DNA of 64,000 bases from an uncultured Umboniibacter sp. Lineage in GTDB: Bacteria > Pseudomonadota > Gammaproteobacteria > Pseudomonadales > DSM-25080. This document shows, piece by piece, positions 40,885-50,449 of this stretch. The notes beneath the pieces were generated by a model that saw nothing but the letters and a program-made list of their open reading frames with translations, had not been told where the DNA came from and did no database searches. The stretch's first letter is position 1. Every line of letters begins with the position of its first letter. Position numbers and translations under genes: made by a program. The stretch covers positions 1 to 64,000 of the forward strand of contig NZ_CANMGY010000009.1 in assembly GCF_947497555.1 (NCBI RefSeq), read 5' to 3'.

Positions 40885-43713
40885 ATGGATAAAATTTCTC
40901 TCCGTGGCGCTCGCACCCACAATTTAAAGAATATCGACCTGGATCTTCCTCGCGATAAATTGATTGTTATTACCGGGCTTTCCGGTTCGGGCAAAAGTAG
41001 CTTGGCCTTCGACACCCTCTACGCAGAGGGGCAGCGTCGCTATGTAGAATCGCTTTCAACCTATGCACGTCAGTTCCTATCGATGATGGAAAAGCCGGAC
41101 ATGGATCATATCGAGGGCCTGTCCCCTGCTATTTCCATTGAGCAGAAGTCGACCTCGCATAATCCTCGCTCCACGGTGGGGACCATTACCGAGATTTACG
41201 ATTATCTTCGCCTCCTCTATGCTCGTGTCGGCGAGCCCCGCTGCCCCGATCACGACGAGCCACTCACCGCGCGAACCGTATCCGAAATGGTTGATACGGT
41301 CCTGGCGCTGGAGGAAGGCAGTAAAATCATGTTACTGGCTCCGGTGGTTCGCGAACGAAAGGGTGAACACATCCATCTGTTCGAAAAGCTGCGGGCTCAA
41401 GGTTTTATTCGCGTCCGAATTGACGGAATCATCACTGATCTTGATGACCTACCTGAACTCGACAAGAAAAAGAAACATACCATTGATGTGGTCGTGGATC
41501 GCCTCAAGGTCAGAGATGACATTCAGCTTCGCCTCGCCGAAAGCTTTGAAACGGCGCTAGAACTTGCTGAGGGCTTAGCAACCATTGCATGGATAGATGG
41601 AGAGCACGAAGAGATTCTGTTAAGTGCCAAATATGCCTGTCCGATTTGTGACTATAGCCTGAAGGAACTTGAACCACGGCTATTTTCATTCAACAACCCA
41701 GCTGGAGCCTGTCCAAGCTGCGATGGTTTAGGAATTCGTCAGTATATTGATCCAGATCTTGTCATCCAGGATGAAGAATTATCCTTGGCAGAGGGAGCGA
41801 TTCGCGGCTGGGACCGTCGTAATGTCTATTACTTCCATCTGCTCACGTCGCTCGCCGAGCACCTTAGCTTCGATGTGGAAACGCCGTGGAAGAAGCTATC
41901 GGATGCGCAGCGTAATTTAATTCTTCAGGGCTCAAAAGAAGAAATTGATTTCTCCTATGTAAACGACCGCGGTGACGTCCACCGTCGTCGTCATCGCTTT
42001 GAAGGGGTTATTCCCAATATGTCTCGTCGCTACCACGAAACCGAGTCTAACTCGGTCCGTGAGGAGATGGCCAAATATCACAGCCAGCAAAGTTGCCCAG
42101 ACTGCAGTGGCTCCCGACTCTGCCGCGCAGCCCGTCACGTATTTGTTGACGAAAAGACGATTTCCGAAATTACCAACATGTCCGTGGGCCGCAGCTACGA
42201 GTACTTCGAGCAGCTTAGCTTTCAGGGCGCTAAAGCCGAAATCGCAGATAAAATCCTCAAGGAACTTAAGGATCGCTTCCGTTTCTTGAATGACGTGGGG
42301 CTCAATTATCTTAGTCTCAACCGGTCTGCTGATACCTTATCCGGCGGTGAAGCTCAGCGCATTCGCCTGGCGTCACAAATTGGTGCCGGCCTAGTTGGCG
42401 TGATGTACATTCTCGACGAACCCAGTATCGGACTCCATCAACGCGATAATGAACGCCTCCTAAATACCCTGACACGCCTTCGCGACTTGGGAAATACCGT
42501 GATTGTTGTGGAACACGATGAAGATGCTATTCGCCTTGCCGACTATGTTGTCGATATCGGCCCAGGGGCAGGCGTAAATGGCGGCGAGATTGTCGCCGAA
42601 GGAACCTATGAACAAATTCTTCGTAGTGAGCGATCACTTACGGCGAAATACCTATCGGGACAGGAAAAAATATCCATACCAGCCGTCCGTAACGTCGCCA
42701 AGAACAACCAATTCTTGACGCTAAGCGGCTGCCAGGGCAACAACCTTCAAGACGTTACCCTCAAGCTTCCCGTGGGGGTATTCACCTGTGTGACCGGTGT
42801 TTCCGGCTCAGGTAAATCAACGCTAATCAACCGTACTTTATACCCGCTTGCGGCGACAGCACTAAACCGTGCTACCACGCTAAAGGCTGATGAGTATGAA
42901 GCAGTTGAAGGCCTTGATCATTTCGATAAATGCATCGATATTAACCAGAGTCCAATCGGCAGAACCCCCCGCTCCAACCCCGCTACCTATACTGGAATGT
43001 TCACACCTATTCGTGAATTATTCGCAGGCACGCAGGAGGCCCGATCTCGAGGATACAAGCCAGGTCGTTTCTCCTTTAACGTTAAGGGTGGACGTTGTGA
43101 AGCTTGTCAGGGAGATGGCGTTACCAAAGTAGAGATGCACTTCCTACCAGATGTCTATGTGCCCTGTGATATCTGCACAGGGAAACGTTATAACCGTGAG
43201 ACGCTAGAGATTCTCTATAAGGGCAAGAATATTCATGACGTGCTAGAGATGAGTATTGATGATGCACTGGAGTTCTTTGACGCCGTACCATCAATTCGCA
43301 ATCGTCTTCAGACGCTAATTGACGTTGGTCTTACCTACATCCGTTTAGGGCAAGCCGCCACCACGCTCTCGGGCGGCGAAGCTCAGCGTGTTAAATTGGC
43401 GAAGGAACTATCACGGCGCGATACAGGCCAAACACTGTATATTCTTGATGAGCCCACTACCGGCCTGCACTTTCACGATATTAAGCAGCTTTTACACGTA
43501 CTACACCGCCTCCGTGACCACGGAAACACGATTGTAGTCATCGAGCACAATTTAGACGTCATCAAGACCGCAGATTATATTGTGGATATTGGCCCTGAAG
43601 GGGGCTCTGGCGGCGGTCAAATTGTCGCTACCGGCACGCCCGAAGAGGTTGCAGAGATTGTCAAATCTCATACTGGCGTATTCCTTAAGCCAATGCTGGA
43701 GAAGCAAAAATGA
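40885..43713 (+). CDS. uvrA: UvrABC excinuclease subunit A
   Basis: Damage-recognition ATPase of nucleotide excision repair. 942 residues with two ABC modules: Walker [12 protein letters not shown] (about 31) and [10 protein letters not shown] (about 640), each with an LSGGEAQR signature. Zinc-finger cysteines are seen in CPICDYS...CPSCDG and CEACQGDG...CDICTGKR. In E. coli uvrA is divergent from ssb with a shared LexA box; here yajR lies between and no CTG-N10-CAG box was found upstream. Confidence 0.97.
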   Translation: MDKISLRGARTHNLKNIDLDLPRDKLIVITGLSGSGKSSLAFDTLYAEGQRRYVESLSTYARQFLSMMEKPDMDHIEGLSPAISIEQKSTSHNPRSTVGTITEIYDYLRLLYARVGEPRCPDHDEPLTARTVSEMVDTVLALEEGSKIMLLAPVVRERKGEHIHLFEKLRAQGFIRVRIDGIITDLDDLPELDKKKKHTIDVVVDRLKVRDDIQLRLAESFETALELAEGLATIAWIDGEHEEILLSAKYACPICDYSLKELEPRLFSFNNPAGACPSCDGLGIRQYIDPDLVIQDEELSLAEGAIRGWDRRNVYYFHLLTSLAEHLSFDVETPWKKLSDAQRNLILQGSKEEIDFSYVNDRGDVHRRRHRFEGVIPNMSRRYHETESNSVREEMAKYHSQQSCPDCSGSRLCRAARHVFVDEKTISEITNMSVGRSYEYFEQLSFQGAKAEIADKILKELKDRFRFLNDVGLNYLSLNRSADTLSGGEAQRIRLASQIGAGLVGVMYILDEPSIGLHQRDNERLLNTLTRLRDLGNTVIVVEHDEDAIRLADYVVDIGPGAGVNGGEIVAEGTYEQILRSERSLTAKYLSGQEKISIPAVRNVAKNNQFLTLSGCQGNNLQDVTLKLPVGVFTCVTGVSGSGKSTLINRTLYPLAATALNRATTLKADEYEAVEGLDHFDKCIDINQSPIGRTPRSNPATYTGMFTPIRELFAGTQEARSRGYKPGRFSFNVKGGRCEACQGDGVTKVEMHFLPDVYVPCDICTGKRYNRETLEILYKGKNIHDVLEMSIDDALEFFDAVPSIRNRLQTLIDVGLTYIRLGQAATTLSGGEAQRVKLAKELSRRDTGQTLYILDEPTTGLHFHDIKQLLHVLHRLRDHGNTIVVIEHNLDVIKTADYIVDIGPEGGSGGGQIVATGTPEEVAEIVKSHTGVFLKPMLEKQK

Positions 43714-44117
43714 GCTGGGAGCTAGACAGCAGATTGGCGAATGACAGCGTACTGATTGCGGATTCCAATACATTTCAACTTCGCTTACTGAACGATCACC
43801 GCTATGAATGGTTAATTCTTGTGCCTAAAGTTAGCGAGGCCACTGAGCTTTTCGAGCTGCCAAGCCTTTATCAACAGCAGCTAATACAAATCTGTAATAG
43901 TGCTAGCGAGAAGCTACTGGGGCAACGTCACTGCGACAAGGTCAACGCTGGCTACCTCGGTAATGTCGTTGCTCAGTTTCACTTTCACATTGTTGGTCGT
44001 CGAGTTGATGACCCGGCGTGGCCCGGCCCCGTGTGGGGGCACTCACCGAGAGAGGCTGCCGCGGCAGAAATTATTCAAGAACGCTGCAACTACTGGCGTG
44101 AACTTCGACTTGTATAA
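43710..44117 (+). CDS. HIT-family protein
   Basis: 135 residues of the histidine-triad superfamily (nucleotide hydrolases or transferases such as Ap4A hydrolases). The triad region reads [11 protein letters not shown]: Gln takes the place of the first His, as happens in a known bacterial HIT subgroup that also carries the [10 protein letters not shown] tail seen here. The ATG overlaps the uvrA stop by four bases (ATGA), so it is co-expressed with uvrA. Substrate unknown. Confidence 0.82.
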   Translation: MSWELDSRLANDSVLIADSNTFQLRLLNDHRYEWLILVPKVSEATELFELPSLYQQQLIQICNSASEKLLGQRHCDKVNAGYLGNVVAQFHFHIVGRRVDDPAWPGPVWGHSPREAAAAEIIQERCNYWRELRLV

Positions 44118-44186
44118 CAATTAGCGTGTGGTGTGGATAGAGTATGTTAAACTCTCCGAAATTTACCTACTGTGGTGTGATGAATT

Positions 44187-45305
44187 ATGACCTACGCTAC
44201 CATTTCCGGCTGGGGGAAATGCCTTCCTCCTGCGGTGCTTGATAACAACGATCTCGCAACATTTCTCGATACTAATGACGAGTGGATCTACTCACGAACA
44301 GGCATGAAAGAACGCCGAATTTCTCATGTCGATCTCTGTGAACTGGGCTATGTCGCCGCGGCTAGAGCGATCGCTTGCGCTGGCCTAGAAGCAGATGATA
44401 TCGATATGATTCTATTTGGCTCTACGAGCTTTTCAGAGTTTGCTCCTAATACGGCTTCCTACGTGCAAAAACGCCTCGGTGCCTCACGAGCCGCCTGTAT
44501 GGACTTGAACACAGCTTGCACTAGCTTTATGTACGGTCTAACCACCGGCACTGCGATGATTAGATCTGGCGTGTTTAAGCGTGTACTGGTCATTGGCGGA
44601 GAAGTCGTCAGTAAGCTGATGGATTGGGAGAACCGCAATGTTGCAGTACTGTTCGGCGACGGCTGTGCGGCCATGGTACTGGAAGCATCCGACGAAAAAG
44701 AAGGTGTCATCTCTGAAACTCTAGGCTGTTATGGAGAACATCGTGACATCCTGAAAGTGCTGGGATATGGCGGTCAGTATACCAACCAAAACATTATGCT
44801 AGGCGATGTTCAGTGGAATTTCGAAGGCCAAGATATCTTTAAGCGTGCAGTGGCTGGCATGAACAAAGCCAGTAAAGAAACACTAGCAAAGGCGGGCTGT
44901 GGCGTTGAGGATATCAACCTCGTTGTTCCCCATCAGGCAAACGTCCGTATTATTGAAGCCGTGGGTAAAAAGTTAGGCGTCGACGCCGACAAAGTCTTCG
45001 TCAATATTGAACGCTACGGCAATATGTCGGCTGCTACCGCTCCCATTGCATTGATTGAGGCCGTTGAAGAAGGTCGAGTCAACCCTGGAGACCTGGTACT
45101 TCAGCCTGCTTTCGGTGCAGGATTAACATGGAGCTCACACCTTATTCGTTGGGGTCAACGCGTTTCGCCACTAGCTGAAAGCGATGCTGAGCTGGCGCCC
45201 TGCGAGAAAACGGCTTTGGAGCTGGTGAATGAAATGCGAACCATTAAGAATGCCGCGAAAGCAGCGCGTAAGGCTAACAACAACGAGTTGGTAGCAGTCT
45301 ACTAA
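44187..45305 (+). CDS. fabH2: Beta-ketoacyl-ACP synthase III-type protein
   Basis: FabH-family condensing enzyme of 372 residues, longer than canonical FabH (about 320) because of a C-terminal tail. The Cys-His-Asn triad is Cys111 (LNTACTSFMYG), His in VPHQANVRI (about 247) and Asn in ERYGNMSAAT (about 275). Resembles P. aeruginosa FabH2 (PA3333), which uses medium acyl-CoA primers; that assignment is inference. It is not next to fabD/fabG, so the housekeeping FabH is probably elsewhere. Confidence 0.78.
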   Translation: MTYATISGWGKCLPPAVLDNNDLATFLDTNDEWIYSRTGMKERRISHVDLCELGYVAAARAIACAGLEADDIDMILFGSTSFSEFAPNTASYVQKRLGASRAACMDLNTACTSFMYGLTTGTAMIRSGVFKRVLVIGGEVVSKLMDWENRNVAVLFGDGCAAMVLEASDEKEGVISETLGCYGEHRDILKVLGYGGQYTNQNIMLGDVQWNFEGQDIFKRAVAGMNKASKETLAKAGCGVEDINLVVPHQANVRIIEAVGKKLGVDADKVFVNIERYGNMSAATAPIALIEAVEEGRVNPGDLVLQPAFGAGLTWSSHLIRWGQRVSPLAESDAELAPCEKTALELVNEMRTIKNAAKAARKANNNELVAVY

Positions 45306-45318
45306 GCCACAAACCTCG

Positions 45319-45340
45319 AGGAAGGCCGATCGGCCTTCCT
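45319..45340. terminator. 22-bp palindrome after fabH2
   Basis: A perfect palindrome (AGGAAGGCCGA and its reverse complement) starts 14 bases after the fabH2 stop. No T-run follows; the heptamer repeat begins at its last base. Probably a transcript-end hairpin. Confidence 0.5.
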
Positions 45341-45399
45341 TCCTACTTCCTACTTCCTACTTCCTACTTCCTACTTCCTACTTCCTTCTTCCTACTTCC
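45340..45399 (+). repeat. Heptanucleotide tandem repeat (TTCCTAC)n
   Basis: Six perfect TTCCTAC units (45340-45381), one TTCCTTC variant (45382-45388), one more perfect unit (45389-45395) and a partial TTCC. It is pyrimidine-rich on this strand and lies about 90 bases before the flgB sigma-54 promoter. Unit length 7 allows slippage to change spacing, though it is not inside a coding region. Confidence 0.92.
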
Positions 45400-45488
45400 G
45401 TTAAAGGCGGAAAAATTCTGCCGACATTCGTATTCCTACGCACACTCATAATCACTAATCGCTAACAAAATAGGGGTTTTCACATTGT

Positions 45489-45503
45489 TGGCATAGCTTT
45501 TGC
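45489..45503 (+). promoter_or_regulatory. Sigma-54 promoter of the flgB operon
   Basis: TTGGCATAGCTTTTGCTT carries the -24 GG (45490-45491) and -12 GC (45502-45503) with exactly 10 bases between, matching TGGCACG-N4-TTGC closely. It is about 35 bases before the flgB ATG. An NtrC-type flagellar activator (FleR/FlrC or FleQ) is expected to act here. Confidence 0.88.
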
Positions 45504-45537
45504 TTTTGCTCCACTTAAGAATACGTGGAGTTCTTGC

Positions 45538-45888
45538 ATGAATATTGATCAAGCTTTTGCTTTTAATGAACAGACCCTTCGTTTTCGAGTAGCTCGAACC
45601 GAAGTATTAGCCAGCAACTTGGCCAACGTGAATACTCCTGGCTATCTCGCAAAGGACGTAGAATTTAAGGATGTGTTTTCAGCGACTAACCGGGACATCT
45701 CTTTGCAGCAGCGGATTGAACAGGAATATCGCTATCGTATTCCTCAGCAGAACTCTCGTGACGGAAACACGGTGGAGCTGGGTGTAGAGCAAGCTAAGTT
45801 TGCAGAGAATCAAATGGATTTCCAAATGTCACTCACGTTTTTCAATATGAAACTCAGCGGCATCAAGAAAGTACTCGAGGCAGGTTAA
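45538..45888 (+). CDS. flgB: Flagellar proximal rod protein FlgB
   Basis: Forms part of the proximal rod of the basal body. 116 residues, slightly short for the family (about 135). The N-terminal rod signature is TEVLASNLANVNTPGYLAKDVEF (split as TEVLASNLANVNTPG then YLAKD). First gene of a tightly spaced plus-strand operon (flgC starts 2 bases after its stop), directly behind the sigma-54 promoter. Confidence 0.95.
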   Translation: MNIDQAFAFNEQTLRFRVARTEVLASNLANVNTPGYLAKDVEFKDVFSATNRDISLQQRIEQEYRYRIPQQNSRDGNTVELGVEQAKFAENQMDFQMSLTFFNMKLSGIKKVLEAG

Positions 45889-45890
45889 TT

Positions 45891-46307
45891 ATGTCACTTC
45901 AAAACGTCTTTGACATAGCGGGATCATCGCTGGTTGCACAAACAATTCGACTCAACACCACCGCGTCGAATATGGCTAATGCCGACTCAATGTCTGCCGA
46001 TCCAAATAGTGTTTATCGAGGCCTTCGGCCCGTTTTTGCGGCTGTCTACGATAATGCATCTAGCCAACCTTCCTCCTCAGCGCAAGTAGCCATTGTGGAT
46101 GTCGTAGAGATGGAAACTCCCCCAGAAAAAAGATACGAGCCTGGCAACCCTAACGCTGATGAACAGGGATTTGTCTATTACAGCCCCATCGAAGTGGTAT
46201 CCGAAATGGCCGATATGATGTCCGCGACTCGGAGCTATGAAATGGGCGTAGAAATTATGAGCAACGTCAAAATGATGCAACAAAGCTTACTTAGCTTAGG
46301 GAAATAA
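45891..46307 (+). CDS. flgC: Flagellar proximal rod protein FlgC
   Basis: Rod protein of 138 residues, exported by the flagellar type III apparatus without a cleaved signal. N-terminal IRLNTTASNMANADSMS and C-terminal EMADMMSATRSYEMGVEIM motifs are typical of the rod/hook family. Sits two bases after flgB and two bases before flgD. Confidence 0.95.
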   Translation: MSLQNVFDIAGSSLVAQTIRLNTTASNMANADSMSADPNSVYRGLRPVFAAVYDNASSQPSSSAQVAIVDVVEMETPPEKRYEPGNPNADEQGFVYYSPIEVVSEMADMMSATRSYEMGVEIMSNVKMMQQSLLSLGK

Positions 46308-46309
46308 CT

Positions 46310-46954
46310 ATGAGTCTTGCCTCCTTTTCAGCCATTGATATCAATCAACCTGCAACGAGCTCTGCGGCACCTTCTCCCAGTAATTCAGGAGATAGCCTTA
46401 AGAATGAGTTTCTTACTTTAATGGTCGCTCAGTTGCAAAATCAAAACCCGTTAGAGCCCATGGATGGTGCTGAATATGTATCTCAACTGGCAGAGTTCAC
46501 CCAAGTTGATTCTGCGGAGACACTGAATAGATTGATGCAAAGTAATACGGCGACGCTGGGCAATCTCCAGTCATTAGCAGTCTCTGACCTGGTGGGTAAG
46601 CAGGTAGTTGTTAACACTAACCAGTTTCAGCTAGACGATTCTGCTATCGACGTTTCGGTCACCGGCCCCAGAACACCGCTTCCGGTGACGGCCGTGTTTA
46701 GCGATCAGTACGGCAACACCAAGGAAGCATTTCTAGATATGCGAAACGGCGTCGCTAACTTCCCCCTCGAAGCTAATAGTCTCGGCCTCTCGGGTAAAGT
46801 GATGGTGGAATTTCCTGAGCGCCAGGACATGCGTTTCAACGTTAAGGGGCAGGTATCATCGGTTCAACTTTCACCCACTGGCGGCGAACCTCGTATTCGA
46901 GTCGATGGCGTTGGCGAAGTCCCAATGTATCAACTTATTCAATTTGGAATCTAA
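46310..46954 (+). CDS. flgD: Flagellar hook assembly (capping) protein FlgD
   Basis: Scaffold that caps the growing hook while FlgE subunits add. 214 residues: the N-terminal FlgD signature (NEFLTLMVAQLQNQNPLEPMDG, positions about 28-49, split here as NEFLTLMVAQLQ then NQNPLEPMDG), then a FLN-like/Tudor C-terminal part. Located between flgC and flgE as usual. Confidence 0.94.
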   Translation: MSLASFSAIDINQPATSSAAPSPSNSGDSLKNEFLTLMVAQLQNQNPLEPMDGAEYVSQLAEFTQVDSAETLNRLMQSNTATLGNLQSLAVSDLVGKQVVVNTNQFQLDDSAIDVSVTGPRTPLPVTAVFSDQYGNTKEAFLDMRNGVANFPLEANSLGLSGKVMVEFPERQDMRFNVKGQVSSVQLSPTGGEPRIRVDGVGEVPMYQLIQFGI

Positions 46955-46968
46955 GGAAGGAATAAATT

Positions 46969-48216
46969 ATGAGCTATCAAATCACTTTGAGCGGTCTAAC
47001 CTCGATTGACAAACAGATCTCGAACATTAGTAATAACATTGCCAATGTCTCAACCACTGGCTATCGCGCCGCGACCACTCAGTTCTCGTCCATTTACTCG
47101 GGAGCTCAACCTAATGGGGTAGAGGTTGCTGCCGTTTCTCAGAATTTTAGTCAACCTGGTTCAATGTCTGGTACAGGTAAAGAATTAGACTTAGCAATTA
47201 GCGGCGACGGTCTGTTCATTCTCAAAGATGGGCAGGGACAATCGATGTATTCACGCAACGGCAGTTTTAACCTCAACGCCAATAACCAACTTGTGGACGC
47301 TCAAGGTAACTCCGTCATGGGATTTGGTTTGGATGCGAACGGCGGCGTGGAATTCGGTTCGCTATCCGAACTGACTATTCGAAGTGAAGGTTTGGTAGCC
47401 CAGGAAACATCGCTGGTTGAGTTTCAAGCTAATTTTGACTCTAGAATGAGCCCTTTAGTCGCTAACGATTTCGACCAAACGGACCCGGCAACCTATCATT
47501 CATCCTACTCAACTCAGCTGTTTGATTCTCTAGGTAATGAACATACCCTGACCCAGTATTTCCTCAAGACCAATACCAATGAATGGCAAGTTCATTACAG
47601 TGTCGATGGCGAAATTTCACCCACCACTGGGGCGAACGGAGCCATTTTGCAATTCAATAGTGATGGCCAACTCAACTCAATTGACGGCAACCTAATGTTT
47701 GATGCTGCTGGCAACCCTACCCAACCCGACCCCACTACTAACTTCAACTATGTTTTAGCAAATGGGGCAAACAACTTGGATATCGATGTTAGTTACCGCG
47801 CGACGGGTCAGTTAGGTAGCGAATTCTCTGTCGTTCGGAACCAGACCGATGGCTACGCCTCCGGTGAACTCATCGGTGTTACAGTTGATAATGAAGGCCT
47901 AGTATCTGCCAACTACTCAAATGGTTTGCTTCGCGAGCAGGGAATGATTGCCTTGGCCAACTTCACCAATTTAGATGGTCTGCGTCAGGTAAATGGTACC
48001 GCATGGAGTGAGACACTCGCCTCAGGAGATCCTGTCTTTGGACAGCCTAGCTCCGGTTCCTTCGGAAAAATCGAGTCGGGGACTTTAGAGTCATCCAACG
48101 TAAACCTGACGGGCGAACTAGTCAGTCTGATTTCGGCACAGCGGAACTACCAGGCCAACGCTCAAACGCTCTCAACGCTGAACCAGCTAAGTCAAACCCT
48201 GTTCCAGAACCTGTAA
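46969..48216 (+). CDS. flgE: Flagellar hook protein FlgE
   Basis: Main hook subunit, 415 residues. N-terminal D0 helix ISNISNNIANVSTTGYRAA and C-terminal ELVSLISAQRNYQANAQTL motifs bracket a variable domain with the FlgE central region (YSTQLFDSLGNEHTLTQYF). AAGGAAGGA precedes the ATG. Fits the flgD-flgE-flgF order. Confidence 0.95.
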   Translation: MSYQITLSGLTSIDKQISNISNNIANVSTTGYRAATTQFSSIYSGAQPNGVEVAAVSQNFSQPGSMSGTGKELDLAISGDGLFILKDGQGQSMYSRNGSFNLNANNQLVDAQGNSVMGFGLDANGGVEFGSLSELTIRSEGLVAQETSLVEFQANFDSRMSPLVANDFDQTDPATYHSSYSTQLFDSLGNEHTLTQYFLKTNTNEWQVHYSVDGEISPTTGANGAILQFNSDGQLNSIDGNLMFDAAGNPTQPDPTTNFNYVLANGANNLDIDVSYRATGQLGSEFSVVRNQTDGYASGELIGVTVDNEGLVSANYSNGLLREQGMIALANFTNLDGLRQVNGTAWSETLASGDPVFGQPSSGSFGKIESGTLESSNVNLTGELVSLISAQRNYQANAQTLSTLNQLSQTLFQNL

Positions 48217-48230
48217 TCGAGGGCTAAGTT

Positions 48231-48962
48231 ATGGATGGTTTACTCTATACCGCAGCCTCAGGGGCAAGCCGAGTGTTGGATGCTCAGGCCGTTCGAGCTG
48301 ACAACCTTGGTAATGTTGATACGGCAGGTTTTCGCTCTCAGATGGAAAGAGCCCGCTCGTTCTCAATTGGCGGTTCGGGCTTCCAGGGTCGTACTCTGGT
48401 AAGCACCCTGCCCAGTGGAATCAATCTCAACCCTGCGTCGCTGACAACAACCGGTCGGGATCTCGATTTTGGCATTCAAGGTGAAGGGATGTTCACGCTT
48501 AAACGTCCAGATGGAACGCTTGCTCACACTCGCAACGGCAGCTTTGAATTAGATAATCAGGGCTACCTAATGCTCAGCGGTCTTAGAGTACAAGGGTTCG
48601 ACGGTGATATTCAAATCCCCCCTTACCGATCATTTGAGTTGAGTGAGAACGGCTTAATCTCTATTACACCTCAGGTCGGCGACGGAATCATCGAAATAGA
48701 CCAATTGAAGATGGTCAATCCACCGGCCGGCGAGCTGACCAAGGATATATATGGCCTTATTGAGGCCCGAAATGGAGGAGAAATCCCAGTAGATCCAACC
48801 GTAATGGTGGTGTCTGGGTTTGTTGAGGAGTCGAACGTATCTCCTGTCACTGAACTGGTGGACGTCATGAGTCTGACACGAAATTTCGAAATGCAGCTCA
48901 AGATGATGCGAGCCGCAGATGAACTTGCTAAGAACGGCAACAAACTGATTGCAAGTCGCTAG
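48231..48962 (+). CDS. flgF: Flagellar proximal rod protein FlgF
   Basis: Rod protein of 243 residues. N-terminal AVRADNLGNVDTAGFRSQM and C-terminal ELVDVMSLTRNFEMQLKMM motifs; central DLDFGIQGEGMFTL is the hook/rod signature. Shares its architecture with FlgG, which follows after nine bases. Confidence 0.94.
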   Translation: MDGLLYTAASGASRVLDAQAVRADNLGNVDTAGFRSQMERARSFSIGGSGFQGRTLVSTLPSGINLNPASLTTTGRDLDFGIQGEGMFTLKRPDGTLAHTRNGSFELDNQGYLMLSGLRVQGFDGDIQIPPYRSFELSENGLISITPQVGDGIIEIDQLKMVNPPAGELTKDIYGLIEARNGGEIPVDPTVMVVSGFVEESNVSPVTELVDVMSLTRNFEMQLKMMRAADELAKNGNKLIASR

Positions 48963-48971
48963 GAGCGAATT

Positions 48972-49757
48972 ATGAATAATGCACTGTGGGTAAGTAAAAC
49001 GGGAATGGCAGCTCAGGATACCAAAATGGCTGCAATCTCAAACAACCTTGCCAACGTTAATACCGTAGGTTTTAAACGTGACCGAGTCGTATTCGAAGAT
49101 CTTTTTTATGACATCCAGCGCCAGCCTGGCGCCCTAGTTGATGCAACCAACTCTTTGCCTACCGGCGTTCAAGTAGGCTCAGGGGTTAGGGTCGTTGGTA
49201 CCCAAAAGGTCTTCACGCAGGGATCGGTCATCAACACCGGTCAAGATTTGGACTTGGCCATCATGGGTGATGGTTTCTTTCAAATTGAGAATAGCGATGG
49301 CGATATTCAGTATTCTCGGAATGGCCAATTTCATGTCAATGCTGAAGGCCTCATCGTTAATACCGAAGGCTTCCCAATGGTACCGAATATTGGCATCCCT
49401 CAAGAAACGACGAGTATTTCCTTTAGTTCCGATGGCATCGTCTCGGTGCAATTGGCTGGCGATTCCCGGAGCCAGCAAATTGGACAGATTAGCTTGGCTC
49501 GTTTTCTTAACCCTGCTGGTCTTGAAGCCCTTGGTGGCAATCTGTTTCGCTCTACCGATGCCAGTGGTGAACCCTTTGAAGTCACTCCGAGCACCGAAGG
49601 AGCCGGCACACTAAGACAGGGGGCTCTTGAGGGCTCAAACGTCAAGGTAGTAGAAGAGATGGTGGACATGATCACCACTCAACGAGCCTATGAAATGAAT
49701 GCTAAGGTCGTCTCTGCAGCCGATGAAATGCTGCAGTACGTTTCACAAACTATCTGA
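48972..49757 (+). CDS. flgG: Flagellar distal rod protein FlgG
   Basis: Distal rod, 261 residues, the usual length. ISNNLANVNTVGFKRDRVVF at the N-terminus, DLDLAIMGDGFFQI in the middle and EEMVDMITTQRAYEMNAKVV (about 225-244) at the end. The gene sits between flgF and flgH. Confidence 0.96.
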   Translation: MNNALWVSKTGMAAQDTKMAAISNNLANVNTVGFKRDRVVFEDLFYDIQRQPGALVDATNSLPTGVQVGSGVRVVGTQKVFTQGSVINTGQDLDLAIMGDGFFQIENSDGDIQYSRNGQFHVNAEGLIVNTEGFPMVPNIGIPQETTSISFSSDGIVSVQLAGDSRSQQIGQISLARFLNPAGLEALGGNLFRSTDASGEPFEVTPSTEGAGTLRQGALEGSNVKVVEEMVDMITTQRAYEMNAKVVSAADEMLQYVSQTI

Positions 49758-49767
49758 GGTGATTGAA

Positions 49768-50439
49768 ATGTACTTGCGCCTAACTTTTACTCTAGGAAGC
49801 CTAATGTTCTTGATTGGTTGCGTCTCCCACCCAACCATTATTCCACCTTCGCCAGGTGACGAACTGTACCAACCTCCAATGGCTGAGAACTATTCAGTGC
49901 ATGAAACTAACGGCAGTCTATTCCGTGGTGGTCAATCGGTGACGCTCTTTACTGACCGAAGAGCTTACCAAGTAGGCGATATTCTAATGATCGTGCTAGA
50001 CGAAACTACGCAAGGTGAAAAATCAGCCAACACTGGCTTCTCCAAGCGCAGCGAAGTTGAGATTCCTACACCTACGATCGGCAGTCTTAACACCTCAGAA
50101 TTTAACGCGAGCATTCAGGGCGACCGATCCTTTGATGGCGGCGCTACCAGCTCACAGGCTAACACTATGAGCGGGATTATCTCGGTGATGGTTCATCGTG
50201 TACTGCCCAATGGCGTGCTCGAAGTTCGTGGCGAAAAATGGCTGTCATTGAATCAAGGTGATGAATTTATTCGTGTAACGGGATTCATTCGCAGTGAGGA
50301 TATTGATAGCGAGAACCGAGTCTTGTCGAATCGCTTAGCTGACGCTCGGATTAGTTATGCGGGAACAGGTGAACTCGCCGACTCAAACGAAGCGGGCTGG
50401 TTATCGCAGCTTATTAATTCACCTTGGTTCCCACTTTAG
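49768..50439 (+). CDS. flgH: Flagellar L-ring lipoprotein FlgH
   Basis: Outer-membrane ring around the rod. About 223 residues with a lipoprotein signal peptide ending LIGC (Cys near 18). The region GQSVTLFTDRRAYQVGDILMI is the FlgH signature. ATG 49768 has GAGGTGA upstream; the longer frame to 49699 overlaps flgG and lacks a signal at its start. A substrate for LspA encoded earlier in the window. Confidence 0.95.
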   Translation: MYLRLTFTLGSLMFLIGCVSHPTIIPPSPGDELYQPPMAENYSVHETNGSLFRGGQSVTLFTDRRAYQVGDILMIVLDETTQGEKSANTGFSKRSEVEIPTPTIGSLNTSEFNASIQGDRSFDGGATSSQANTMSGIISVMVHRVLPNGVLEVRGEKWLSLNQGDEFIRVTGFIRSEDIDSENRVLSNRLADARISYAGTGELADSNEAGWLSQLINSPWFPL

Positions 50440-50449
50440 GAGAACTCTC

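Noticed and set aside
45319-45340. Operator site for flagellar regulation
   Set aside because: The perfect palindrome directly follows the fabH2 stop and is better explained as a transcript-end hairpin; it is about 150 bases from the flgB promoter.
45340-45399. CRISPR array
   Set aside because: The units are 7 bases in direct tandem with no spacers, so this is a simple-sequence repeat.
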